Part shown: positions 12,724 to 27,664 of the stretch, piece by piece
Numbering within the stretch: the first letter of the stretch is position 1
Layout: each line of letters starts with the position of its first letter
Source of the DNA: Capsaspora owczarzaki ATCC 30864
Lineage: Eukaryota; Opisthokonta; Filasterea
Assembly (NCBI RefSeq): GCF_000151315.2
Contig: NW_011887293.1
Location: forward strand, 538,039 to 602,038
DNA: 64,000 bases
Direction of reading: 5' to 3'
Program-made: the position numbers and the translations under genes
The notes under the pieces: model-generated
Database searches by the model: none
What the model saw: the letters and a program-made list of their open reading frames with translations, nothing else
Told to the model about the DNA's origin: nothing

Positions 12724-15032
12724 ATGCAATTGAAGATCAGCACTCGATTGGTGCTGCTGGCGTTGCTTGCGTTGTCACTCGCACTCGTCGCAGCCCAAGA
12801 CGCTACGCTCATTGCCAAGCCGAACGCAGCCACTGCGACGACTGAGCACAACGCGCACGACGCAGCACACGCGCGAGACAAGTACGCCGATCCAGGCCAC
12901 GAAACAGAATCCGAAATCGCCGACACCACTGCTGCTGGTGCTGCTGCTGCTGCTGCAGATGCCCGCGGAGGTGATACTCCACCACCACCAGCATCCACAG
13001 ACAGCGATGGCGTGCGGGACCATGGTCGCGGAGTCGTCCTTCGAGTGGCCATTGTCGGCGGCGGGATTGGCGGATCGGTCACCGCCAAGTCGCTGAGAGA
13101 GTCACCCGCCTTTCGTTGAGACGCCACTACGCCCGATATCAGCATCATGATGTTTGAACAATCGCATCGAGTACAGTTCCAATGAGTCCTGCGATCGCTG
13201 AGCTTTTGATCCGAGTTTGTGCGTTTTGGCTCACCAGATTTCCGTTTGACCCAACAATTTAGCTCTGTGGACGCCTTACAAGCTATCTCGTCAATGGCAC
13301 CGTGGTTGAGTTTGGAGGTGCCATCTTCCATGAGACGAATAGCATCATTGACACCATCCGATCTGAGTACGGTTTGCAACGCGTCAAGGCGTTTGACGAC
13401 GACGGATTTGGTGTGTGGAACGGCACCCATTTCGCCGTCCGCGCCACAGATCTGAGGTCAGACAGCATGCTTGATGATGGGCATGGTGATTCCGAACTGA
13501 TGGGAAGGGCTGTTTTGCGACTTTTCGCTGAAATGCTCTTTTTTTTTCTTTTCTTTTTTCTCAAACTGACATGCTTTTTTTTTTTGTTGTTGTTGTTGTT
13601 TTGGGATTCACCGATTGCTGTGTTTCGGGCTGAACAGTCTATGGACCAAACTTGAGCTTCTATGGCGCTATCGGTTTGCGCCAGTCTACGCGCAGTGGGA
13701 ATCACAAAGCTTTTTGCGCTCATTCAAGAAACTGTACAAGACACCCTTCCATTCCGTCGAAGAGCTGCTCGACATTGCCAAGATTGATCCGCTTGCACGC
13801 GTCTCTATGGCGGATTGGCTCAAGACGCACAAGTACAACAAGCAGTTTGGCACGGAACTGGTTGAAGGCGCAACCCGAATCAACTATGGGCAAAATTTGC
13901 ACATGTCTGCGCTTGGTGCCTGGGTATCTCTCGTTGGCAGTGAGGACTCTGTGTATGCCGTTGTGAATGGCAACGAGCAGTTGTGCTACAAGATTGCCGG
14001 CATCGATCACGCGCCCGTGCAAGCGTCAGCAGGGATTCCGACGGGAACGCTACCGCCAGTCACCAGCGGCAAACTCCAGACTGTGCGCACCGCCACAGTT
14101 CGTGCCATTTCCAGTCGCCCGAATGGTCGTTATTCCGTCACGTATGAGCGCGGCGGCCACACTGTTCAGAGCACATTCGACGCGGTCGTGATTGCTACGC
14201 CTCTCGTAAGCACTGGTGGATGATGTGTCACTGTTGACCAGGAGAGAGATTGTTCCACTTGCCTTGTGATTGTGATGCGTCTCTCTCTGACGAAATTGCT
14301 TTTGCGTGTCAGGAAGCAACAAACATCACGTTTGAAGCCATTGACCTCCCACCCAGCACGAGTCAGAGACGCCCGTATCAACGCACGTTTGTAACGGTAG
14401 GAAATTGTACACTTTGTTCTGGCTGTTGGTGCCTTGCAAGGCGCGCCACAGGTTGGGACTGACTTTTTGCGTTCGTTCCCTGTTTTCTGTTGTTTTTTTG
14501 TTTTTTGTTTGTTTTTGTTTTTTTTTTTCTCGCCGTTCGCTCCCAGATCGTGCACGGAGAAGTCAACCCAGCGTACTTTGGTCTCGAAACGCCGAGGCAG
14601 CTTCCCGCCACTGTCATTACGACAGAGCCACAGTCCAACGCACCTGTTGCTCCTGCCGAGCCAAACTCGATTTCGGGAGTCACCACCAGCCAACTTCCCT
14701 TCACCAGCTTCTCGCTGCTTCATCGCCGAGACAACGTGACATCCGACGGCACTCGCTTTGAAGGTGTTTACAAGTTCTTTAGTCCCGTCGAGCTCTCTGC
14801 TGCGCAGATCGCGCCCGTGTTCCGGGTTGTGCGCGACGTTTTCCGCAAAAACTTTGCAGCCTATCCCATCCTGTCCCCCACGCCCAGTGAAACCCCGTTC
14901 CCTTCCATACGTGTGCAGAAAGGACTGTATTATCTGAATGCGATCGAGTCCGCGGCGTCTGCAATGGAGATGGAAGCATTGTCCGCTCGCAGCATTGCCA
15001 AAATGATTGAGGAGGATTTTCTGAAATGGTGA
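12724..15032 (+). CDS. prenylcysteine oxidase-like flavoprotein, with an in-frame TGA in exon 1
   Basis: Exons 12724-13170, 13263-13456, 13638-14205, 14313-14396 and 14547-15032 join in phase (592 codons). A cleavable signal peptide is followed by a low-complexity acidic region and the FAD-binding Rossmann motif VAIVGGGIGG (~residues 109-120). Later blocks match the PCYOX1 family: GGRL-type motif (here CGRLTSYLVNG), NYGQ with the following membrane-proximal block, VVIATPL, and the C-terminal LYYLNAIESAASAMEME. The family oxidises S-prenylcysteine from degraded prenylated proteins in lysosomes, releasing H2O2 and an aldehyde. Codon 132 (13117-13119) is TGA between SLRESPAFR and DATTPDISIMMFE, and the same frame continues into conserved sequence. 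No plausible intron removes it. It may be a sequencing error, readthrough or a recent null allele. Confidence 0.85.
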
Positions 15033-15188
15033 GGCGAACCAAATCTTTATTGATGTGGCTTGTGTAGAGTAGTAGTGCGAGCTGACTGATTTCTATTGAC
15101 GCAGAGGTTGATTCGAGCAGAGCGCCGGGGTTTTGAGTGTTTTTGGGAGCGACAATACTCGCAAACACAAATCGACGTCAAACCCGAG

Positions 15189-15194
15189 AATAAA
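15189..15194 (+). promoter_or_regulatory. candidate poly(A) signal AATAAA
   Basis: A canonical AATAAA lies 157 bp after the prenylcysteine oxidase stop codon and just before the convergent GRHPR stop. Position and strand fit 3'-end formation of the oxidase transcript. Confidence 0.45.
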
Positions 15195-15237
15195 AGACAT
15201 TTTGTGAGACTCCTATGTAAATATATTTCATATTTCG

Positions 15238-16428
15238 TTAGGCTTGCACACCAAACGGAACCTTTTGCCCAGCAATACCAGCGTACAGATTCTGCACGGC
15301 ACGCATGCACATTGCATTGCGAGTGTTGAACGTGGCACTGCCAATGTGCGGAAGCACAAGACAGTTATCGAGGGTCAGGAGAGGATGCTTTGGAGGCAGT
15401 GGCTCGGGTGAGGTGACGTCGAGACCAGCTCGGGCGATGCGACCCGTGGTCAGTGCTTCGTAGAGCGCGTCCTGGTCGACAATTCCGCCACGTGCCGAGT
15501 TGACAAATGTTGCAGTCGGCTTCATCAAGGCAAAGCGCTCCTTGTTGAACATGAGCTTTGTGTCGTCGGTCAAGGCACAGGTGGCAATCACGAAATCGCT
15601 TTCGCGCAAGAGCTGCTCGAGCGGCGTGTGCTGCGGAATCGGCGACGACGAGATGCTTCCATCGTCGTTCACAAAGCGGACTGTCGCGTGATTGACGAGT
15701 GCCTGAGCCGCAGGATTACGACCGGAATACAACAGCTTGCCAATGTTGAATCCAGCGAGACGACGCGCGACGGCCGCTCCGATGCGACCCAATCCAACAA
15801 TGCCGACCGTGCTTCCCGAGATATCAGCGCCGCACATCCAGTTAATATGCCACGGACCCCAGCGACCGTTCTTGACGCAGGCAGCAGCGGTCGGCAGCAG
15901 CCGCGCAGTGGACAGCAGAAGGCTCACTGTGAGATCGGCGGTCGCGTCGGTGAGCACGTCGGGCGTGTTCCCGACCTGCACCCCGCGCGCAGTGCATTCG
16001 TGGACTCCAACGTGGTCGTATCCGACCGAGACAGTGCTGACGACCTTGAGCTGCGGCCCTGCAGCGTCGAGCAGCTCGCCGTTGATCTTGTCCGACAGCG
16101 TGATGAGCAGGCCACTCGCACCAGCAGCACGGCGCAGCAGCTCTGGCCGCGGCATCGGTCCGCTCGACGCCCACTCGTCCAGGATGTACTTGCCCTCCCT
16201 GTGTCGGGTTTGTTCATGTTTGGTTGTTTGGAAGTCAAAACGTCAAAAACAGCCAAACCATTTCCATTTTCTCAGAGCTCGGTCACTGCGAGTCCACTGA
16301 ATATGCCCAGGATGGGGACGACGACGACGATGGGTACAATATGGATGGAGTGAGACTTACGCAGCACCAGAACGCAACAGCGCCATTGCAGGCTCAGTCA
16401 GTTGGCGCGTCACTAAAATTCGCTGCAT
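15238..16428 (-). CDS. GRHPR: glyoxylate/hydroxypyruvate reductase (D-2-hydroxyacid dehydrogenase)
   Basis: Two exons, 16428-16361 and 16198-15238, give 342 aa, close to the usual ~330 aa. The short first exon encodes MQRILVTRQLTEPAMALL, the typical beta-strand start of the substrate domain. The NAD(P)-binding motif GIVGLGRIGAAVARRL is present. The catalytic Arg (NSARGGIVD), Glu (LDVTSPEPLP) and His (VLPHIGSAT) are all intact, and the order TPDVLTDATADL...VSLLL matches eukaryotic GRHPR closely. It reduces glyoxylate and hydroxypyruvate using NADPH/NADH in cytosol, peroxisome or mitochondrion; no obvious targeting signal is seen at either end. It is convergent with the oxidase gene and divergent from the BRF2-like gene, only 283 bp away. 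Confidence 0.95.
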
Positions 16429-16711
16429 TTTGGTGATTCAAGTTTGAAACAACAGCAAACAAACAAACAAACAAACAAAATGACTGAGCAACAAACAAAA
16501 TCTGAGACGATTTTTGCTTTACTCGATGAGGTTGATGTGAGAAGCGTCTCCCTGAACTGGGACGGTTCATGCAATGTTCATTCAGAGCAAACAGCAACAT
16601 CAGCAATCGATCTTGTGGTTGAGCCTCATTTCCCCAAGTCCTCCTTTTTATTATTATCACTCTTGTATTATTCTTATTCTTACCAGTCCCCTCGTTCTGG
16701 ATGAGGCGGCA
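16429..16711. promoter_or_regulatory. shared divergent promoter interval
   Basis: The GRHPR start (minus strand) and the BRF2-like start (plus strand) are 283 bp apart with no gene between them, so both promoters must lie here or overlap the first exons. The interval contains an AAAC-type short tandem repeat (about 16450-16477). No specific factor site was identified. Confidence 0.5.
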
Positions 16712-19222
16712 ATGACGATGGCTGCCAACTCGTGCTGCGACGCGCCGACGCTCGAGCTCATCCACGACACTGGCGAAACAGTAACCGAGCGCCCGTCCTT
16801 CATTCTGTTCAGCTTCTCAGTGGCTCGGTGTCTGACCTTTCATGTGTGTTTGGCTTGATCCTGGAGTAGGTCTGCGTCCAGTGCGGCGCGGTCGTCGATG
16901 CAGGCAGCCTCGTTGCGGCGCCGTGTGAGCGCATCCCTCGCTTTGCATCGTCGGGTCTGGCTGCAAGTGCGCGCCATCATGCTAGCAGTAGTGGTGGTGG
17001 TGGTGCTGCTGCTGCAAGTGGCGGTGGTGGCGTTGCGGCGGACAGTGCTTTGGTAATGGTCATCGCTCAGTCTCAGTCGCTCAGTCGCTCAGTCTCTCAG
17101 GTTGCAACCGAAAACCCTCACCACACTCATGTCACTTTTGTCAACACTTTTGTCAGAGTGGTCAAGGCCTCACGTTTGTGTCGAGCAACGCTCTGGACGA
17201 GCATGCGCAGTGGCTCGCCATCGCCAAAGCCGGACCGCGCTCGCTCCAGTACAAGGCCAACGTCGGACTGGGAACCGATGGAATGACACGTCATATCTAC
17301 ATTGCTGCGTTGCAGGTTGGCAGAGTGGCCATGCGAATGCGGCTGTCTTCCGTCCAGGTCAAGGAAGTCTTGTATGTCAAATTTAGGTCTGAGAACTTTG
17401 CCAGTGTGCGTGATGAGCTCACGTCCGCTCGGGATGGTTCACTCGGCCATTATCGCAGGGAGTACTTTCGTCGCGTTCGTGCAGCTGGCCCCTTTGGCGG
17501 CACGCTTGATTGCATCGCGGCGGCTTGCGTTTATGTTGTCTGTCGCTCGCATAGTATTCCTGCGACATTCCTCCAGCTGGCGGTAAGTGACTGCAGCATA
17601 CGTGTATTGCATGCGTTTTGATACGGTGAACGCACACCCCGATCACCGGCAGGTGTAGGCCACAAACTCACTTTTTGTTTCTTCCTTTTTTTTTCTTCCT
17701 TGTTTTTTTTTTTTTTTTTTTTTTTTGGCTCCCATTTGCACGTCGCCTGGCTTCCTCGTTCATTCTCCTTTATTCCTTAGGAAGCTGCTCAGGTCAATGT
17801 CTTTACCTTGCAACGCACGTTCGGGCGACTGGTGCACCATCTCAAACTATCGCTGCCTGCCGTGAACGAAGTGGCACTCGTGGAATCTGTCGTTCAGGCT
17901 GTGCCTGAGCTTTCGCATGAAGCAGTCCCGATTCTATCTCAGGTAGCTGATGCGTTCGTTGACGATGATCCGATGGTGTCTTGGAGTTGCTCGCGCTTGC
18001 TCAATCTGGCCATCACAGTATGCAATCTGCTTGCTGGAGCTTGGCAAGCAGTCCTGGGTTTCTTCTGGGCGAAGACCGCTTCCAATCGCTCTTGCTGCAA
18101 CAGACTTGGCCAACCAGATTTATGCTCAAAACGAAAATCTTCCGAGTATTCTTCCGCAGGTAGGTCTTGATTTTTTTTTTTGATTTTTTTTTTTGTTGCC
18201 GGGGTGGAGAAGGAGGGTGACGATTTGTTCATAAATCTGCCACATGGTCACTTGCCATGATGTCCAGAGACCGTACTTCTAACCACAATAACTGTTCTGA
18301 CAAACTTTTCGCTTGAACAGCTCTGCGAGAAATTTGGCGTTCATATCAACACAGCTCGTGCTCGTGCTCGCGAGCTGCGACTGAATCTGCTGCAGCACGC
18401 CCAGGCTCTGCCCTGGCGGGCCAACATCACCGAACGCAATGTTGTCGCGCATGTCAAGTTGCTGGTGGAGAATCCTTCGTCGTTCACTGGTCTCCGGCCC
18501 GTGGACTGCGACGCGGAAGGCAATGCACCGACGACCCTGGCGGTTGCAGACAAGAGTGCCACGAGTAGCTCGGTTGCGAGCGGTGTGCCGCGCTCGTTTG
18601 TGTTGGCAACACGCAACTCGGAGCTGCGAATGGCCAAGCTCGAAGCGGCCAAGGCTCGTCTGGTTGCTATTCTCGCTCTCTCTACAGCGCAAACCCAGGA
18701 ATTGGAAGCGAGTCTGACTGCCGATCGCGACATGCTCGATCTGCTTTTGGAGCGATTGCTCTTGCACGGTGTTGTAAGGAGTTGGGGGGGTTGTTTTGTT
18801 TTGGGTTTTTTTGTTTGTTTGTTTGTTTTCAAACTCAATCTTGTGATTGTTGTCCTTCTGTGCGCGCAATGCGTAAATCTTACAGAGCGACACAGACTTG
18901 TTGGCACGCTCAGTGTCGCAGCTACACGACATGGCCGAACGCATTGGGCAAGCAACGACAGAATTTGAGACGGACGAAACGATTACCCCTATGTCGGATG
19001 CAGATTCTGCTCTTTACATTCGATCTGCGGCAGAGGTTGGACTACGAATTCATGAATCTGCTGCTCTGTATCTTGTTGTGCCGATTGAGACTGATCGGGG
19101 TTGTTGTTGTGCAATTTTGCTAGATTTCCTTACTCAGCCAGCTGGACGCCAAGCAAAGAGCGGCAGACCCAGAGACATCACGCTCAACCAAGCGAGCACG
19201 ACTCGACACAGAAGATGTCTAG
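16712..19222 (+). CDS. TFIIB-family factor resembling BRF2 (TFIIIB50)
   Basis: Exons 16712-16780, 16870-17052, 17157-17371, 17459-17582, 17781-17942, 18019-18159 and 18321-18773 are in phase; a final exon from about 18885 ends at the TAG at 19220-19222, with one internal donor uncertain (best 19034/35). The N-terminal zinc ribbon keeps its second knuckle (VCVQCG), but the first is abnormal (adjacent CC rather than CxxC), so a missed upstream exon is possible. Two cyclin folds follow. The segment QSWVSSGRRPLPIALAATDL matches the second-cyclin signature of BRF2 better than TFIIB or BRF1. A C-terminal motif (SDADSALYIRSAAEV) resembles the end of vertebrate BRF2. BRF2 replaces BRF1 in TFIIIB at type 3 Pol III promoters such as U6. 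The intron at 17372-17458 is a multiple of three; spacing against BRF2 supports removing it. Confidence 0.75.
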
Positions 19223-19368
19223 TTTGTGGATGTTTGTGTGACAGTTGTGTGGTTTTTGACCAGTTTATTTTGTATGTTTGGGTTTTCATTCGAGTACATC
19301 GTGTTAGTATCTCCCAAACACTTCGCTTGTGTGTACTTGTTCGTGTTTTATCTATCAGACTGTGTATT

Positions 19369-19553
19369 TGTCAGGACCCGAGTTTGCGTCCGTCCAGCCG
19401 GCGAGGTTAGCCGGTGGTAGTTAATGAGGATTTAGCATATTCTGGTGTATTTGGATGCTTTTGGATAGTTGTCATTGCGCATTTTGTATCAATCAATCGA
19501 CGTTACCTGGCCAATAGCTCTAAGCCCCAACCCGTGGGAATCGGAGTCTCACA
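19369..19553 (+). repeat. 5' LTR
   Basis: 185 bp, TGTCAGGACCCG at its start and GGAGTCTCACA at its end; identical by eye to the copy at 20219-20403. Confidence 0.95.
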
Positions 19554-19554
19554 T

Positions 19555-19564
19555 AATGCGCAAT
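19555..19564 (+). other. candidate primer-binding site complementary to the LTR itself
   Basis: AATGCGCAAT begins one base after the 5' LTR, where a primer-binding site should be. It is the exact reverse complement of ATTGCGCATT at 19474-19483 inside the LTR. The usual TGG of a tRNA-primed site is absent. This resembles Tf1/sushi-type self-priming, in which the transcript's own 5' end primes reverse transcription; that mechanism is inferred. Confidence 0.45.
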
Positions 19565-20203
19565 CAATGAGGGCCACCTGACGTCGGTTGGATGTGATCG
19601 GTGATGGTGAGGTGGACTCTGGCACTCGGCCGCTGATGCTGTGGCGGTCGAAGGAAGTGCAGGTCCACGCGGTCTCGCGCTGCTTGGTCCGAGTCGTGTT
19701 CCAAGTAGCAGGCCTCGCGCGCGCCGCCAGCCGCGAGATGAACAAGTGTAGTCAAGTCGCCCAAGAGCGTAGACGCGTGAAGACGTCGACGCGCCTCGGG
19801 TGGAGGCGATCGTCAAGTTGCAAGATTGGAAGAAGCCATGTGGGTTTTCCACCAACGCGGTCGGTCATGGAAGGACAAGTCGGTCGAAGGAATCGCCATG
19901 CCTGGTTGGTCTCCATAACACTGGGACAAGAAGGTCCAACGGAAAGGTGCTGGAGAGCCAGAGCTGGGATTGAAGAAGGCTGTGAACATGGATACGTGCG
20001 TTTGGCTGTTGAGACGCAAGGTGCTCTTCGCATGAACAAGTTAGGCGGTCTCTACCTCTTGGGTCAAGGAACAAGCTTGTTGGTTCATATTATTTGTGTG
20101 TGTTTTGTCAGGCTGGTGTAACGATGGGGAAGTTGTAGGAAGTGTGTTTTTGGTTCTGTGCGGTGTAGCCGCAATACCGTATCCAGCACAGCGGAGGTCT
20201 GTC

Positions 20204-20218
20204 GGAGATGGAGTAGAG
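20204..20218 (+). other. candidate polypurine tract
   Basis: GGAGATGGAGTAGAG is purine apart from two T residues and directly precedes the 3' LTR, the position required for plus-strand priming. Confidence 0.6.
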
Positions 20219-20403
20219 TGTCAGGACCCGAGTTTGCGTCCGTCCAGCCGGCGAGGTTAGCCGGTGGTAGTTAATGAGGATTTAGCATATTCTGGTGTAT
20301 TTGGATGCTTTTGGATAGTTGTCATTGCGCATTTTGTATCAATCAATCGACGTTACCTGGCCAATAGCTCTAAGCCCCAACCCGTGGGAATCGGAGTCTC
20401 ACA
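20219..20403 (+). repeat. 3' LTR
   Basis: Identical by eye to the 5' LTR and followed by the right copy of the GTATT target duplication. Confidence 0.95.
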
Positions 20404-20408
20404 GTATT

Positions 20409-21145
20409 TCGTGCAATAAGCAGGGCAGGTCGATGAGAAGTGGTGTTTCGCAAAGTATTTTGATTGGCAGGAAACGGCTGACTGTCAACCAAGTGTTTGG
20501 CAGGTCAACATACCGCTGCTCTATCGCTGCCAGACAATATGCCCGCATCATTCGGTTATTAAACGAAGCAGAACTGCTACTGACATACCGGACTAGACAG
20601 AAATGATACACCGGTGTTGGTTGGGGCAAGACACGGCAAGCACACGAGGTTGTTGTTTTCCGAAAATTAAACACGTTAATCCAAGACAAGAAAAGATCCC
20701 AATGGAATCAAACTTGGATAGCTGACAGACAAACATATTTGACAACTCTATGTTTCAAATTTCTGAGAAGGAAATCAGAGAAAGACAGTAGAAAACGAGA
20801 TCCAAAAGCAGGGGCGAAAAACAAAAACAAAACCCCCAACACGGATACCTTCATGCCTGACAAAGCGACGGATTCTTGCTCTCACTCTCACAAAGCTGCA
20901 ACCAGGGTGCACCAACGACCGCATAGTGCGACATCAAATGCGCCAAGTTGCATGTGATCGGTTTGAGACGATTCCGCAACAAACCAAAAAAGCTCGAGGC
21001 ACAAACAAAAATACGATTCGCGTGCTGTTCCAGGCATGCACATGACCATCAAAGAAATCTCCTTGGAGAAACAGCAAGCCACTGGTATCATCGTTTCAAG
21101 AGCAAAGCAAGCCAAAGAGAAAAAAAAAAAAAAAACGAAAAAAAG
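20409..21145. other. intergenic stretch without visible gene
   Basis: About 740 bp between the LTR element and the tRNA gene. A-rich with short open frames only; I see no domain, RNA fold or repeat in it. Confidence 0.6.
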
Positions 21146-21153
21146 AAAAAAAA
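21146..21153 (-). terminator. Pol III terminator of tRNA-Val
   Basis: On the minus strand the tRNA is followed directly by eight T residues and, after one C, a further T run, the normal Pol III stop signal. Confidence 0.85.
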
Positions 21154-21226
21154 TGAGCATCCAGAGTTTCGATCTCCGTACCTTGTCGGTGTTAACGACA
21201 TGCTCTACCAAATGAGCTAGACGCCC
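21154..21226 (-). tRNA. tRNA-Val (anticodon AAC), intronless
   Basis: The 73-nt minus-strand sequence folds as a full cloverleaf: 7-bp acceptor stem (GGGCGTC with GATGCTC, some G-U pairs), 4-bp D stem with GG in the loop, 5-bp anticodon stem (TGTCG/CGACA), loop TTAACAC with anticodon AAC, 5-nt variable loop and 5-bp T stem. The A-box-like TAGCTCATTTGG is present. The T loop reads ATCGAAA, so position 54 is A rather than T; A54 is normally typical of eukaryotic initiator tRNA. Discriminator base is A. CCA is not encoded, as expected. Confidence 0.88.
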
Positions 21227-21434
21227 TTGCTCGATGCACAAACGAGGGGCAAGAGCTTGTTTCAATCTGGATCAGACTGTGAAAAATGGCTGAACAAAAC
21301 GCTGATGGCTTTTTTCTGGATCAAGAGCAACCAAACACACACAAAAAACACTCGCAAATATCGGAAAGAATTTATTCGGCAGAAGAAACATTGACGGAAA
21401 AGTGCGTGAAAATTCAAACAAAACAACAATCTGA

Positions 21435-23747
<2,313 letters not shown>

Positions 23748-24711
23748 AACTGAATGAGATGTTTAGGACTGAGCCCCAGCCATTACATACATGCGAACTG
23801 CATTGAGATCAGCAGCCAATCCTCAAACAATCAAGACAACATGCATTGCGACACATGAAGCACAAGCCAAGTTTCAGAGGACAGCGAAGCGATCGTTCAA
23901 CAACAGTCCCAACGGTGCAACGAGATTTGCGTTCGTCCTTCCTTCCTTCGTCTCAGATTTTTCACCGCGACTGTTCCAGCTGATCTTTCATGCTTGTCAT
24001 CAGGGGAAGACAGCGAAACGATCGTTCTACTGTGATTGAGCTATTGCCTTGGGGTTTTGTTGTGCTTCCGGTTTTGATTTTGTCTCAACTCACCACTGTT
24101 CCCTTGCTGCCTCCATTCCCTGTCTATCGTCCAGTTTGCTCTTTTCACTTTTGCTGTGTTTTGCTTCAGCAGTATTTGTTCTAAATCCATGTGATGTAGC
24201 GAGGCGTCTCTAATTATGAACAAGATTTTTTGAGTGGGCACCATTACGCCCCTGATTTTAATTCAGAACAAGAGTGTTTTTGAGCCACTAGTCGATGTAG
24301 AAGCCTCTAATCCGCTTCCCCGCTTGAAATTATAGTAAAACCAGTCTTATTTTATCGATGGAGGAAAGTAGGCGGGCGACAGAACTGTCCTACGAGTGTC
24401 GGTGCACCGACAGTGAGCTCTCGAGCACTCTCCCCGCATGCCTTCGTTGGTGTGCGTTATGACGACATTCAACTGTCCCATATCCTACGTTCTTTTTTCT
24501 TTGTTATTCTTAATAAAGCTTTAGACGGTGAAAAAAAAGTGTGTTGGGATAACATCCAGACAAGACAAACAACAATCATTCGCGCTTTTCAACGGTGTTG
24601 GGTCACTTGGGACCCGTGCCACGGAATGACGATGCACGAGCAACCAAGCTGGGTCATCCACGAGCTGCTTTGGAGGAAGGAAACAAATATCATGGTGGAA
24701 AGAGGCAATAC
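23748..24711. other. intergenic region with a perfect 16-bp palindrome
   Basis: About 960 bp between the DP start and the 3' end of the Crinkler-type gene. It holds the perfect palindrome TGTCGGTGCACCGACA at 24397-24412 and two similar copies of a short segment (AGACAGCGAAxCGATCGTTC-like, near 23880 and 24007). No gene is visible. It should contain the DP promoter. Confidence 0.55.

Positions 24712-27664
<2,953 letters not shown>

Larger units (their letters stand above)
19369..20403 (+). mobile_element. complete small LTR retroelement (TRIM-like), 1,035 bp
   Basis: Two identical 185-bp direct repeats (19369-19553 and 20219-20403), each beginning TG and ending CA, flank a 665-bp core. The host sequence GTATT occurs immediately outside both ends (19364-19368 and 20404-20408), a 5-bp target-site duplication. 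A purine-rich tract abuts the right LTR. The core is far too short for gag-pol and I find no recognisable retroviral domain in it, so the element is non-autonomous and must use enzymes from elsewhere. LTR identity implies a recent insertion. It lies 146 bp after the BRF2-like stop codon, so it may affect that transcript's 3' end. No element protein is asserted. Confidence 0.93.

Noticed and set aside
13117-13119. TGA read as selenocysteine
   Set aside because: The position is not a conserved redox Cys in prenylcysteine oxidases and no SECIS-like element was recognised after the stop.
19588-20121. 177-codon frame in the core of the LTR element as a gag-like gene
   Set aside because: No zinc knuckle, capsid or polymerase motif could be identified; one short peptide in another frame looked faintly RT-connection-like but is not enough.
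21154-21226. tRNA-Asn (GTT) reading of the anticodon loop
   Set aside because: The perfect 5-bp stem TGTCG/CGACA fixes the loop as TTAACAC, so the anticodon is AAC.
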